NCBI GenBank assembly: GCA_015501055.1
Contig: JADNYV010000040.1
Span: 186,001 to 250,000 of the forward strand
DNA from: Mucidula mucida
Taxonomy: Eukaryota; Basidiomycota; Agaricomycetes; Agaricales; Physalacriaceae
DNA length: 64,000 bases
Reading direction: 5' to 3'
Each line of letters starts with the position of its first letter. Position 1 is the first letter of the stretch. The translations under genes and the position numbers were made by a program. The notes below the pieces were generated by a model that saw only the letters and a list, made by a program, of their open reading frames with translations, was not told where the DNA came from and ran no database searches. Positions 1 to 11,918 of this stretch are shown piece after piece.

Positions 1-57
1 ATGATCGGCAATAATTAGACTCTTGGCAGGAGCGCGATTGTCGTTCTACCAGGCCAA

Positions 58-206
58 AAATGTGCTCTTTATAGAGGAAGACTGTATGCCTTGCGCGTCA
101 TAGGAGGAGTTTGCTTGCGAACTGTCTTTCTTTTCGCAGACAGTCTGAGTCCAGGTCCTCTATGACGCATGATACGAGATGTCTTCGTACGAGTCGATCG
201 CAGGGA
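58..206 (+). repeat. Direct repeat copy 1 with conserved hairpin
   Basis: A stretch of about 150 bp recurs in the same orientation at 931-1077 with scattered mismatches. Each copy holds nested inverted repeats. Here the outer arms lie at 95-104 (GCGTCATAGG) and 157-168, and the inner arms at 122-127 (CTGTCT) and 138-143 (AGACAG). Outer and inner arms are kept in both copies. No coding potential is evident. It could be a dispersed non-autonomous element or a structured transcript; I cannot tell which. Confidence 0.7.
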
Positions 207-930
207 CCGGCGAGAACAAGGTCCGAGTCCAGATGCTGTGTCGCCCGCTTGCTCACTCCATCGTGGCCTGGGACCACCATCTAGCATTTTGAGCAATCGT
301 TCACACAAATTGTTATTGCCACATGGCCGGTCGGACAATTTACGTGGTGAACCCCCTCCATGCACCGCTGGAAGAAATATCGACGTGAACAAGGCTAGAC
401 GTTTGCGTTAACTTTCAAATTTAGATTGGTTGTACAAGCGGCAAACAAGTGGTAATTTGGAAACAAATGGGTATAATATTCTCACAAAGATGGCGCGTTT
501 CCTCTCGCTCTTTCTCTTTTTCTCTTTGAGCGCTTGATCAAACAGAACGCTCTGGTGGACAATGTTCAGATATGTGAAACATCCATCAATACAACGTCGG
601 CTATCGACAATGAACATCAATAACAAATGATTCGACTCGGAACCTAATCATAGAACGACCACATATACGTCGTTTATCGTCACGTCAGATTCGATGCGTG
701 CCACATTTCTTTTAGAGTCGATGATGTGGTACTGGGCACGCAAGTCCAGCGAGGCTTTCCTCTTCTGAATTGGGCGTCTCTCGCCGGCAGCTTCGCATAC
801 GCTCTTGTGAGAGCGCAGCTTGTGAGCGCCGGTGTGGAAGTTGATGTTGAAAGGTGAGAACATAGCGAAGTGTAGATGATCGACGGGATTGACTTTGGGT
901 AAGGGCTCGGATGTTGCTTCGCCAGTTCAG

Positions 931-1077
931 AAATGTGCTCTTTATAGAGGAAGAGTGCATAGCCTTTCGCGTCATAGGAGGAGTTCGGTTGTGAACTGTC
1001 TTGTTTTCGCAGACAGCCGCAGGACCCCTATGACGCATGATACGAGATGTCTTCGGTCTAGTAGTCGATCGCAGAGA
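931..1077 (+). repeat. Direct repeat copy 2 with conserved hairpin
   Basis: This is the second copy of the unit at 58-206. The outer arms at 969-978 and 1027-1036 are perfect 10-base complements (GCGTCATAGG and CCTATGACGC), and the CTGTC/GACAG inner stem is also present. The roughly 720 bp between the copies shows no gene I can support. The units are too short and diverged to be called LTRs. Confidence 0.7.
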
Positions 1078-1345
1078 GCGAGCTGATTGAATATCTAGTA
1101 TACCAATTGTATTTCAAGTACTGTGCTGTTGTTCACTGCGACATCATAGCTAGAGGCCAGTGTGTCTTTGAAGGAGAAATACTTGCTGATACTACATAGT
1201 ATGTTCAGTCAAAAAGTAGGTACGTGCGGTGATGTCCGCTCGCGAATCACTCCTCCATCGCTGTCCTCGCTCCGCCCTTTCTCTCTCCGTTCGCGGCAGT
1301 CGTTCTCGTTAGTAGCTTTTTGTCACAGGAAGTTGTAAGGACGTC

Positions 1346-2524
1346 ATGTCTGACTTCGATCTGAACCCCCTCTCTTTCCTCTCTACCACCATGAGCATCA
1401 CAGCCGTCCTCATCTCGCCAGGGAAAGAAAATCGCTCTTTGCTGATCAATTCACCAACTGTACGCGCCCTCGACTCGGCTGACCTGAAAGACATCGCCCC
1501 AGATAGCAGCTGGGGCGACGTTCATTCAGTCCATCTTGAAGAGGAAGAAGATGGGTCGTTCTCCTGCACCCGCGAAAGGCCCACTATTAGACATGAAAAT
1601 GTCAAGGTTAGGTAAATAACTTTCACCTTCTTCAGTCCCTTCATTGCGGTTGATCCACATGATAGTGCGCGCGAGTTGCGCAACGAATGCAAAGTGTTGC
1701 ACGACGAAGTTGCAGCCCTCGGAAGGCGACAGGACGAAGATCGTCTGAAACATACTGCAAACCACATACATTTATTAGAGTTTATGCTAACCAGCAAGAG
1801 GCATGAACTCGAAAAGGTTGCCCTTGTGGAGCAGTACGAATCAGTCTCTGTATGCTTACGAGGTATGATGATTCTTGGGAATCTCTGGACGAACCAGCCG
1901 TGACATTTCTCTCAGCATACAACGACATGATTTATGATTTGAAACGTCTGGGGGGCCTAGAGAAATGTGAAAAGAAGGCGCTCAAGGGTCACAATCTCTT
2001 GTATAGTATGTGTTTAGCTCTACACTTGTTTGTGCTGACCTACTATCACCTTTACAGTTATGCAACTGATCACGTTCGACCTCGATGCGTTCGAGGACAC
2101 AAACACGCCGCTCTCGAAGCAATCTCGCAAAGTTATAAAGGCTGTCACAAAGGCATTATCACTCCTGACACCGGCAGAATTGTCCTTTTGTCAAGAGCTC
2201 CAGAAGCACTTGAAGGCTATCAGTCCTCTTCGCAACAACCAGCAACATCCCAAGCCGACCCCATCCATTGTTCGCAGCACCATAAGCCATCTCCTCGAAG
2301 CGCACCACATCGAGACATTGGATAGGTTGCTAGCATCCGGCATGCAGCGCATGCGGATGCCCAACGACGAGGAAGATACCGATAGGTCCCTTCTTGCCGC
2401 AGCAGGCGCCTCGCGTGACTCTATGACTTCAAGCTCTCTACAAATTGAAGTACAATCTCTTGAAGACAAACTGAAAAGCCTTCACGCGGAGATAGCTGTA
2501 CAAGGTGGAGCTGCAGCAGTCTAG
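1346..2524 (+). CDS. Hypothetical coiled-coil protein
   Basis: I do not recognise this protein. Exon 1 runs from the ATG at 1346 to 1611. A 54-bp GT-AG intron (1612-1665) keeps the frame into a segment rich in Glu, Lys, Leu and Arg that looks like coiled coil (ARELRNECKVLHDEVAALGR). A clear intron, 2006-2057, joins the penultimate segment to the last exon (2058-2524), which ends with a second coiled-coil stretch. Around 1850-1862 the frame must change by one base and no intron of normal length fits, so there is a frameshift or a misread base. The N-terminal domain plus long coiled coil recalls mucoidy-inhibitor-A-like fungal proteins, but the diagnostic C-terminal domain is absent and I do not assign it. 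ATG 1391 is an alternative start. Confidence 0.5.
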
Positions 2525-4971
2525 GAGTTCATCCGACAGCCATTCTTGGTATATGGCATCCATCGTCCGTTGCTTCTCTTTTCTATTCATTTCTCATCAT
2601 GACCCGGTCACTTGTAGATTCACTCGCCTCGCAACTCATTTCTTGTGGACCATAGATTACGATACATTTAAATTTTTACCTTACTGCAAACCTTCTTCAA
2701 TGGCGTGTAATTTTCTTTCCGTAAACCAGATTCTAGACGGCTTGGACAAACTGAATACAATACTTCTCCTTCCCGTCATGCTCGACGTTGGCTTCGCCTC
2801 AGCCTCCTGGATGATGACAATACGTTACATGCTGCTGCAGTATGTCTTCGAGTTGAAAGAACACAGCAACATTGCTAAGGATACGCTATCAAATAGTCAG
2901 AAACACAACAGAAACAAGGGACGAAAGTGCGTACAAGATGTGTGCTTAGCCCCCACGGGGATGACCAACATTGCGTGAACTTTTGAACCCAACTCCGGAA
3001 GATTCAGAACGAGAGCAAACACGAATACAACAAAGTGCGCCACTCGAAGCCAGCCGTATACCAGCAGACGCTGTAAAAGCAGATGAGTAACAGTAAAGCG
3101 CAGGAATGTACATAATATGGCAGCAGAGAATGAACTTCAACACGATCAGAAGCCCCACCATTTTTACGTCGAGAGCTGCTCAAAGAGTCGGTCAAGAGGA
3201 TACCGGAGATAGGGCGCAGGAAATTGAGTAGTAGCCACCGAGCAATGACGTGAAGGACTTTGTAGAGCTTTGTACAACAGGCAGCGATACCGGAAACTGC
3301 GCAGACGCGAGTCACCTCGTAGGTTTCAAAGCGGCCAGAGTGGGTAATGTATGTTTTCGAGGGCTTTCTCCACGAGCAATCTAATTGAAGAAGTTGAGCT
3401 ACAAGCAAGAACAATGAGCGGCTCGCCCAGTGGGTTTTCGGTGGTCAAGGTCGGTGTATTGAATTACAGATTATTAGAGGAAAACGTACACATTTCCACT
3501 GCTCCATGTATAGAGCGACGTGGCCGAAGGTCCATAAACGAGCGATAAAGCATGAGGTTATCTTGGAGGAGCTTCAATTAACAGAAGTGTCTGGCCTTCC
3601 ACAAGACCGCGTAGTGTGAAGAGCACTGTGAGGGCAGTTACGATATTATCCTTCAGAGACAAGGAATTCTCGTACATGTTCGGGTCCATCGGCGGCAATA
3701 GAAGCAGCAAAGCATGGGTCCAATGGGAGGTTAATATCCTGCCCAGATGCCCGGTCTGAGACTAGCATCGAGATCAGCAAAAACGACATGACAATCGTCA
3801 ATTTCCCACCCTACCTCTACTCGAGTATTGAGAAGCGCATTGCCGTAGAAGAGGTCATTGAGCTGCTTGTTGAAGTCAAGAATGTGGTACAAATACTGAT
3901 TCGGGACTCACGTATCGTTGCCTACCAATGCGCGCCCGTAGCAATCAAGAGTGGTCCTTCAACTACACACAATGAACGGTCAATCTTGATCGCATAGAGT
4001 GCGTGGAGAGCACAATAGCTCGATGAAGGTTATAGCTCTAGTTTTTGCTCTTGATGCCATCGTTACTAGATTTTTTTGCGCGTGGCAAGGCATGATTCAG
4101 GCAGACGAGTAGTTTCTTCCATTGCATTCGACGGAGATTGAACCTGCCGAAATTCATGGAAGGTGGTCAGAATGTAAGCAGAGTTCGAGGAAGCCAGTGG
4201 TCATCTGGACGTAGAAAAGAAAGCGCAGCCGCCGGCGGCTTGCCGGTCCGCAGGTCCGGAGATAGTTGACTTCCGTTGAACGTCTTCTGCTTACTGTCAT
4301 CTGCATCTTTTGCGTTTCATTAACATATAATGAGCTGCTTCTAGGACCTCTCTGGAGCATGACTCACTCGACTGGCTGATTATGAATCCTCTCTCGAGTT
4401 CCGCATTCGCAGAGGAACTCTCAACAAATTCTCGGATTTGGACATATACCTGCGCACCGGACGCCTCTCTAATCAAGGTGCGCAAGTTTCAGTGTACCGT
4501 ATCTTCCACAAGCTCCTCATGGCTGCCTCGCAGTCCGCTTAGCATTGCAAACACTGAAACTCCCTGTACATCTGCCTTTGAATCTCGGATCCCATTGCAC
4601 TCTTACACGATGCGGAAAGTCCACTCTACACTTAGATCCTCGGAACGCAACCAAAAGCGGGCAAAAAACCACCTTCCCATTGTCCGGGAGATTAAATGCT
4701 GCCGTTAGCTGCAATTAGCATCCATCTCATTCAGCCCCCCATTCAATGGGCTTGCTCACCATTGGAACATCGACCTCTTTCTTGTTCCTTGCCCGTCCGA
4801 CCCTTGGGACCATTTTGCACATGTCCGAACGCGATGACATTGTTTCGTGAGAGAGGCTCAGTGATCGGTCCTCGAGGCAGGCCACGATGCTGCTGCATTG
4901 GACTGGGGGGGCTATATATAAGCCCACGGTAACTTCGAGTCTCTCTTTACACACTTGGGTCCCCTTCGACG
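2525..4971. other. 2.4 kb without an intact gene
   Basis: Only short open frames occur on either strand, with no convincing exon chain. One minus-strand stretch, about 3900-3732, reads as a plausible protein tail (QYLYHILDFNKQLNDLF, then a region rich in Asp and Leu, then a stop). The stretch just upstream reads VVEGPLLIATGAHW before a stop. They look like fragments of one decayed gene whose family I could not identify. The right end, from about 4880, is the promoter of the gene starting at 4972. Confidence 0.4.
4913..4922 (+). promoter_or_regulatory. TATA box of the 4972 gene
   Basis: TATATATAAG lies about 50 bp before the ATG at 4972, the usual spacing for a fungal gene with a short leader. 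Confidence 0.55.
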
Positions 4972-5962
4972 ATGACTACAATGGCTTATACACCCTACGA
5001 CGCGGGAATCTCAAGGTCGATGTCTCGCATGTCGCGGAGACCATCGATGCAATCGATGAACTATGGAACGCCGTACTTCCCTGAGCAGCGGCAACAATGG
5101 TATGCCTTTGTCTTTTGTTCGCCTCTCTCTTGTTCCTTTCTCACTGAATATCTCTCATTCAGTACGCTCAGCCCGGATACGACATGCAAGCATACGGGAC
5201 CCCATAGCTATCCGCTAACGCGTCCGATCTCTGGGCAATGTAAGCAAAAGCATCTTCTCGAGTCCCCCCAGAGGCGCTCTAACCACCCGCCTAGCATACG
5301 ACGACCACGCGCTCGGAACTCCCTACTACCCCCAAACATCACATCCGGTATACCCTACGATGACCCATCCGGTGATGCTCAACGCCATGCCGCGGCAGCG
5401 CCGTCACTCAACCGTGTCCTTCACTGCGCCGCGGCCGAATGGCATGCTCGACGGGCTCTTTGGGCGCAGCAGCATCCGTATCAAGTTTAAGCGCAAAGGG
5501 AGTATACTTGGTGGATAATCTTGCGGAGGCGCAGATGCGCGGGATACGGCTGTCGGGGAGTGAATCGTACTATCTGAGCGATATGCATCCGAACCGATAC
5601 GATAATGTTTATCTGAAAGTGCGGGTGAGTGGTGTTCCGATGCAAGTCTTAGGATGAAGGATTGAATGAGGTTTAACTTGTTAGTGGCCGGGGCACCAAG
5701 AGTGCACGTATCAGCTCCCGCTGGATTCGTATGATAATGGACGGCTGGATCTGGAGACGCTGGCGAGGCGGGTTGCGAGGTCGTGTGTGCACTATTTCCA
5801 GGTACGTTGATGACATCTTCCTCCGTCGCTATTTTTTTGTTTCTGACGTTTTCATAGAATAACAGGATCCCCGTTTCGTGGGACCGTATGGAGCTCAAGT
5901 GTCTGGATGAACTCACGTTCGGCGTCTGGGAACCCCAGCTCACTATCAATCATATTCTTTGA
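4972..5962 (+). CDS. DUF6741-like conserved basidiomycete protein, disrupted
   Basis: The product resembles a conserved Agaricomycete family that I know as DUF6741; its function is unknown to me. The N-terminal part is low complexity, rich in Ser, Tyr, Pro and Met (MTTMAYTPYDAGISRSM). The conserved C-terminal domain is spread over three exons and ends with RIPVSWDRMELKCLDEL, then TFGVWEPQL. Clear introns lie at 5100-5162, 5625-5684 and about 5802-5857, with another near 5243-5295. Two breaks are visible. The second exon in its natural frame (YAQPGYDMQAYGTP) meets TAG near 5208, and near 5512 one surplus base separates FKRKGSILG from NLAEAQMRGIRLSG. Because neighbouring essential genes carry similar one-base breaks, misread sequence is as likely as a pseudogene. 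Confidence 0.65.
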
Positions 5963-6422
5963 CGTGTTATGACTCCCCCACCACTTGGACGATACCTTTT
6001 TTCTCTCTGGTGTGCTTCCTTTACTGTTACTGTACTGTGCTTGTCGTTGTAATTGTACGCGTGTAGCCTAATATTATTGGTTTGTATTAATAAAAAGACA
6101 CCCTCAAAGTTGTTCATCTTGAGTTCTGATTTCGGCAATACACTGGGTAATATTCTCGTCAAAATCAGTCACAAAGGAATTCAAAAGAGAGAGATTAGTG
6201 AGGCCTTCAATGAGAGTGATTACAGCCTGAAATCATCAGTAAATGGACTCCTCGGCCCTCGGGCACTACCGGTGCTCAACCCGGTCCGCACCAATCCGTC
6301 ACCTGCCATTGGCCACACGGGACGGAGCGGATGATCACCTGATACTTAACCCCCAGGCACTTGGCGCGTCATCGTCTCTCTACTAACACTCCATCTCCCT
6401 CCCTCCTCCTAATACATATACG
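5963..6422. promoter_or_regulatory. Upstream region of cytochrome c with inverted CCAAT pair
   Basis: This is a 460-bp intergenic stretch. CCAAT at 6291-6295 and its complement ATTGG at 6308-6312 stand 17 bp apart (start to start), about 115-130 bp before the cytochrome c ATG. In yeast, respiratory genes including CYC1 are activated by the HAP2/3/5 complex at CCAAT boxes. Its use here is inference. A pyrimidine-rich leader precedes the ATG. No gene is seen. Confidence 0.5.
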
Positions 6423-6919
6423 ATGCCTTACTCTGCTGGTACGTCCTCCCCTTCTCCCTACCTTTTTACATCCTCACTAACCCCTGTAATGTAGGAGACG
6501 CTTCCAAAGGCGCCGGACTGTTCAAGACGCGCTGCGCACAGTGCCACACGACGGGCGCGGGCGAGGCGCACAAGGTCGGCCCGAACCTGAGCGGCATCTT
6601 TGGGCGCAAGTCCGGCCAGGCAGACGGCTACTCGTACACCGCCGCCAACGTGAACAAGGGCGTGACGTGGACGAGCAGACGCTCTTTGAGTACTTGGAGA
6701 ACCCTAAAAAGGTTTGGCGCCCCCTCCACCCCATAAACTTTGTGTGATGTTGGCTGATGCGGCGTCGGTAGTACATCCCCGGAACGAAGATGGCGTTTGC
6801 GGGGTTGAAGAAGGACAAGGACCGGAATGACCTGGTTACTTATCTCAAGGATGCTGTGCGCCTCTTTCTTCCCTCGTTCCCCTTTCTACTCCTAACATAC
6901 TATCCTACAGTGCAAATAG
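6423..6919 (+). CDS. CYC1: Cytochrome c, with a one-base frameshift
   Basis: Soluble haem protein of the mitochondrial intermembrane space that carries electrons from complex III to complex IV. There are four exons: 6423-6438, 6495-6711, 6772-6855 and 6911-6919. All introns are GT-AG and 55-59 bp. The haem motif CAQCH, the [13 protein letters not shown] region and the methionine-ligand loop [11 protein letters not shown] are present, and the last exon is only nine bases, encoding Cys-Lys-stop. The exons sum to 326 bases. In the [18 protein letters not shown] region one G is missing at 6669-6670, where ACG TGG GAC is expected. Restoring the count would give the normal 108 residues. Since the protein is essential for respiration and appears as a single copy here, a sequence error is the likelier explanation. 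Confidence 0.9.
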
Positions 6920-7109
6920 ACTTCCTTGTCCTCTTCTTAGATTATACATATTCGTTAGGTTAATATTTTATTCCGTTGGACAACATACCTTGGTTTGATG
7001 TGCAATAATCACTACTCTCAATGATACACCGGATGATTTGTATTATTGAGGTTTGTGGTATGATATATGCCATGTAAGTATTCTCTTCATACATCTCTAA
7101 ATTATTACG

Positions 7110-8729
7110 CTACGATGTGAATGGGTTACAATCACAAACTAGGCCTCTTACAGCAAAGCTCGCCACACTCCCCATAGCGAGCCCGCATACAAGACAAAAG
7201 CTAGCAACCGTTGCTGCAATGTCGATATCCTCGCGCTTGCCCTTCAGTCTCGCATTATGGTCGATAGACGGCGCGGACATCATGCACATGCTCGAGATGT
7301 AGCCGTTTGACATTGCGAACACAAACAGAATTAGCATGAACATGAAATCCGAGTTGATCCAGGGCGTATACGGCGTATCCGAAGTCGTCGGTCGCTGTAC
7401 ATTGCAAAGCAGAAAGAGCGGCACGAAGAATGTCCGTGCGAGGGATAACATGAGTAGTCGTCGTGCGGACCATGTCAAGAGTCTGGGTTTGGAGCAAAGA
7501 TACCGTCCGAATAGATCGCCAAGGCCAAAGACGAAGAAATGCACGGAGCTGAAAAGGAGAGGGTGTATGTTGGGATTTGTGGGTGCAATGGATGTGGTTA
7601 TCGGAGGGAAAACAGCCTTGCAGGACGTTAGAATACAGTACCAGACACTAGAAGCACACGTACGAGGGTCACGACAAAGACATACGCGACCGCAATGTGA
7701 TACACAATATTCGTCTTGAAGATGTGCAGGTTACTGCTGCTCGGCTCGTGATGACCGCGCGACACCAGCCCCGTCGTCTCCTCATCGTCCTCAAACTTGA
7801 CGGGTTTCTCCAGCGCCCCGGCCACGGCCTTGTACGCAGGCATGGACACCAGCCACGCCATGCACCCAGCGGACACGAGCAAGAACAGCGTGGACAGCAA
7901 GAAGAACACAAACGCAGATCGCTCCGCGGCCTCGCCGTGACCACCCGTCGGGACGCCATTTGCGTCTACTTGCTCGTTCCAGGTCGACGCGATGGCGCTG
8001 AGGACCTGGACGCCGCTGACCGCGACCGCGACGGCCGCCTGGCCCGACATCATGGGCTGCACGGCAGTGGGGCCAAAGAGCGAGGCGATGGCGATGCAGG
8101 ATGTCTGGAGATACGAGCCCAGTGCTGCTTGTGCGACGCCATTGAGGAGCACAAAGGCAAAGAAGATTGCGGCGCTGGTGTGGATGAAGGTGCTCACAGT
8201 GAGCAGGAACGTGAGTCCAGAGAGCAGGAAGAGAGACGATATGATTTGACGCGACGGGGCGTTCTAAGTGCGGAATCAGCCCAAACCGATTAAAGGACTT
8301 GGAGGGGCCAGTCTACTTACCTGCTTCGACGTGGCAGTCGCATGCGCCAGGAAGAGGACATTCGCAGCGGTGAACGACGTCGACAGGTACGAGCTGAACG
8401 TCAGCTTCAAAGTGGATGCCGACAGCCGGGCGAGAAAGTATGGCGTCGCGGTGATCATCACTGCTTCTCAGTCAGTACACGCTCACCAAAAGCAGATCAG
8501 ACGCACCGTTCCACGGCAAAAGGACAGCATTGCCCAGGATAAAGTGAATCCAGCGGATCCGCGCATCGACGACATGCAGCAGGTGGGTAGACTCGTGTGC
8601 GCTCTCCGGGTCGGCCTCGTCGTCGAGCTCAATGTCCGACTCGGAGCGGATTATCGGGTTTGCCGCCACTGGGGCCTGTGGAATGGCGTGGTAGAGAGCC
8701 TCTGGACTCCGAGAACGCACACGCGACAT
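7110..8729 (-). CDS. Equilibrative nucleoside transporter (SLC29/ENT)
   Basis: Multi-pass membrane transporter for nucleosides, of the family of yeast Fun26. There are four exons with clean joins: 8729-8507, 8460-8321, 8263-7664 and 7616-7110. They give 489 residues, normal for the family. Family motifs are the first membrane span HFILGNAVLLPWN continuing across an intron into VMITATPYFLARL, the AVFPPITTSIAPTNP motif, and the FGLGDLFGRYLCS segment in the C-terminal half. The N-terminal 45 residues are acidic and cytosolic (SDIELDDEAD). An acidic loop after helix 6 (KFEDDEETTG) marks the central cytoplasmic loop. There are no disruptions. Vacuolar versus plasma-membrane location cannot be read from the sequence. 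Confidence 0.93.
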
Positions 8730-8825
8730 GATGGTGGTAAGTGGTAGGAGATAGGCTACTTCCTATTTCGGTCTCCTTCGTCAATACGGTTTCAAAGTAG
8801 AGTTGCATTTAAATGAGACTGTATA

Positions 8826-10124
8826 TTAAACTGTAACCTCCGGACGTGGTAGTACTTGGTTCGGCGCCTCGGGCAGAACCAGATTGGCAAGCCTTTCGCG
8901 TATCTTTTCCTGCTTGCGATTTTTCCTACGCGACTTCCTCTCCAACTGGAGCTTGTGGAACGTCTGCTTCAACCCAACCTTCTCCTTGCGCTCCTGCTCT
9001 AACCGTTCCCTGCACATAAACACCGCATCCGCACGCGCAGCAGCCATTGTCCTGCCCTCGAGATGCTTAGTCTCGCGCTCAATGTACTCGGCCAACAAGG
9101 TCTTCTTGTACTCCTGGTAAGTCAGCCAACGCTCGTGACGCTTCGCGAACCCGTGGGGGTTAGAGAGCTCCTTCTCCAAGTAAATCTCAATAGGGTGCTG
9201 GACGTCCAACTGTCCTCCACTCAACATGATGGACAGGAAAGTAGTCTCGGGTATCACTTTGGGGATGACACCCGCCCGGTCTTTGGCGAACGGAGGTGGA
9301 CGCCAGGTGACACGGCTAACCTCTTCTCTTGGTGTATCCCACGGTTCAGCTGGGAGATGTCAGTTGAAGCATTAACTGACAGGCAAAAGACACTGACCAG
9401 GAACAACAGGCGGTTTTGGGGCTCTAGGCCATGGTATGTCGATTCTCTGTTTTCTGAAGCGTGGCAGAGCAGGTTCTACTGCAACCGCGGCACGCTTCCA
9501 CACGAAATGCTTGACTCTGGGATCCCACCTTGGGTGAGATGTACCGAGACGACGGGCAAAGACACTGTAACTCAACTTAGCGTGAACGTCGAGGAGAGCA
9601 AGGAAAAGACACACCGACGCGTCACAGGATCCGCAGACTCACTAGTCGGCGGGAACGCAAAGTCGCCGATATAAAGCTGGCATTTCGAATAATGCACATG
9701 CGGGCCTCTGTTTCTGCCCTCTTGGGCGTCCTTCAAGTCGATGAGCAATGAGCAGACCCTCCATACACAGAAAGCGCACCTCCATAGAGCCCTCCGTCGG
9801 TGTGAGATGCACCCTGTTCGTCCACCGATTTATAGCCTCCACGGTATGCAGCGTGTTATTCCGGTCTCCCCTCAGGCGAATCTGGTCCCCGGGCACAATA
9901 TTCCAGTATTTGATACGGTTCCGCGTCAAGACCACCTTTGGCGTCAAGATTTGGCTCATCTGCGCCGTCATGCGCAGATGCTTGATGTCGACCGGCAGCA
10001 TGTGGCGGAAATTTTTCGTCCATGGCGACTTTGACGCGAGCCCGTTGATCTGCCCCGCTGTGAGCTTGAGGTTGCCCGCGATCTTGGGCAGCCGCAGGCT
10101 GTTCCCGTTGAAGATGCGCGGCAT
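8826..10124 (-). CDS. MRPL40: Mitochondrial large-subunit ribosomal protein uL24m
   Basis: KOW-domain protein of the mitochondrial large ribosomal subunit, homologous to yeast Mrpl40 and bacterial L24. The KOW motif is NIVPGDQIRLRGDRNNTLHTV. Downstream come GRNRGPHVHYSKCQLYIGDF and a fungus-specific C-terminal half with a Lys/Arg/Glu-rich helix (QLERKSRRKNRKQEK). Introns are read after TPTEGSME (49 bp, near 9740-9790), after the FAFPPT segment (near 9585-9650) and after PKPPVVPG (near 9350-9400). The second junction leaves the frame one base off, so one base is missing or extra there. The start at 10124 (MPRIFNGNSLRLPK) fits family N termini better than the in-frame ATG at 10253. The gene is head-to-head with the one starting at 10256. 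Confidence 0.85.
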
Positions 10125-10255
10125 TTTGTGGGGGGATGAGCGCAAGACGAAAAGCGTGAAGAGGTGCGTTTCTCGGCCCGGAACGCCGTCGGCAATTTCC
10201 TTTGCTTTGAAATTAGACTCAAGTCGTGGTTTCTGTCTCTCTCTCACCCTCATTC

Positions 10256-11116
10256 ATGCCTGGCATCAAGTGGCGGCCGATAGCGTTTACATCGCCCGCC
10301 GCCATTCTGCTCTCCCATTATGCCAAAGGCGATCCCACCGTCCGCTTCATCACCCATCTCGACATGACGCCCGTGGAAAACAAAATGTGTGCTCGTGCCC
10401 CCCCACCGCTGATGCTATTCTGAGTTCTCTCTCTCTGCAGAGCCGTGTTCATCTACCACATCATCCTGAAAGGGATCCTCGCGTTATTCGTCCTCTGGCG
10501 CCTCTGTTCCGCGTCCACCCACTTCATGCCACTCTTCATCCTCTGGGGCGAGTTCATCCCGCGCCGAATTCCACCGCGGACGTGGTTCTGGTCTCTATTC
10601 CACGAAGCACTGGATCTCTTTGTCTACATGTGCATCGTCCCGTACCTCCGCCGCTTCATCAAAGGCGAAGTCTGGCACCGCTTCATGACGGGTTTCCACG
10701 AGGTTGAGATCGTCTTTCGCAAGTGCACTCAGGACGACCGACAGATGGACGGTCGCGCGCTGACGCGCCAGGAATACGCGCGCGGGCTTGCGGAGGCGAC
10801 GTCCTCGGTGTTTTTGTCCAAGACGGCTGGCTATGAGACGTCCGTGCGGTGGTGGAAGGTCGATGTCGATCCGGCGTACGCCGCGCATGATCTAGTGGAC
10901 AAGGGACTCGTGAATATAACGCTGTGGAATCTGTCGGTGTGGATAAGGGACGCGAATGGTCGGTGGAAGGTGCGCCAGATTTGGAAAGAGTATCTGGGTC
11001 CCGATCCGATGCCCATGATGGATTTTTTGCGAATGGGCGATGTGTTTGACGCGCATGGTGAGTGTCTCCGTTTTCGTTATTTCCGGTCAATAACGACCTC
11101 TTTGGTAGAAGAATGA
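10256..11116 (+). CDS. Conserved hypothetical membrane protein
   Basis: Three exons (10256-10386, 10441-11057, 11109-11116) give about 252 residues, with the last exon encoding only Glu-Glu-stop. An N-terminal hydrophobic span (FIYHIILKGILALFVLWRL) follows a short soluble start. The C-terminal half is soluble and rich in Trp, Arg and Asp (LWNLSVWIRDANGRWKVRQI). It has the look of a conserved mushroom protein, but I cannot name a family or function. It is divergent from the uL24m gene with about 130 bp between the ATGs, so they probably share a promoter region. The frame is intact. Confidence 0.75.
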
Positions 11117-11356
11117 ATGTCCCAAGTTCGGTAACCTGTATTATTAATCATCTACTACCCCTTACATTATATTTCTATGAATGCCGCGAGTTTCATGCAT
11201 TGAGTGCGTGTTCTGTGCGCTCTGAACAAATTGGAGCAGTAAGAGTTTGTGGCACTGATCCTACTCAAAACATCAGTCAAGCAGGTATAGTTTCTTCTTT
11301 ACTTTATACCGCTAACACCTCTACAAGCCAATCGTCGCTTGGAGGACAGCCTCCGC

Positions 11357-11740
11357 TGTCGTCGTTCCTGCGAACAAGACTGACCGACCGGGCTTCGAAA
11401 TGTGCGACGCCGGCGGATCAGTATTAGTTCTGCGGACGTTGTGGCGTGATTGGTTTCTCGTGGATCTGGTTATTATTTATATGTGGTAGGAATCTTTTCG
11501 TTATCTGCTGCACAACCCCAAATCCCCTCTCCTCCATCAATTGTTTTTCCGTTGTTTCCCTGGTTTCTCTATCTATCGTCACTTTCGTGTATCTTACAGC
11601 TTGTGGAACGTACATACTTGGTTGTTGTCGTTTTATGTGGCTGAATATGCTTGACCGCAGTTTTATGTTGAGTTGGAAGGCAAGTCAGCGACATTCTTAA
11701 TACCAATGACTTACTTTTCGTTTGACGTTTTTGTTGTACA
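11357..11740 (+). pseudogene. Duplicated 3' end of CDC14 plus flank
   Basis: This stretch matches the last codons and 3' flank of the CDC14 gene at 26.45-26.85 kb, inverted. Shared are the codons for VVPANKTDRPG, the GCGGACGTTGTGGCGTGA end, and the TTTATGTGGCTGAATATGC region. Indels inside the coding part destroy the frame. It is one end of the inverted duplication described in the findings and encodes nothing by itself. Confidence 0.85.
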
Positions 11741-11918
11741 AAACAGAGATCAAAATTGAAGAAATGAGCGCGTATCACGAAGTGATGGCTGTCGCCCAAA
11801 GTAATTCATTTGATTTTCACAAGACGAATCGCGATATGAACCACTGGTCCTTCAACAGATATCGAGCAGGCCAAAAAACCTATACACTGTCATTAGGTGG
11901 CTGTATGAAGTAAGGGCT

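Noticed and set aside
58..1077. LTR retrotransposon formed by the two direct repeats
   Set aside because: Repeats are about 150 bp with hairpins and no TG...CA ends, and the 720 bp between them has no gag or pol.
1612..1635. 24-bp intron in the first gene
   Set aside because: Far below the intron length seen in the window; the in-phase acceptor at 1665 gives a normal 54-bp intron.
2505..2978. 157-codon open frame downstream of the first gene
   Set aside because: It starts in the previous gene's last exon in another frame, with irregular composition and no domain; treated as chance.
3732..3985. Minus-strand fragment resembling an esterase-type tail
   Set aside because: Only two short stretches with stops between them; not enough to name a family.
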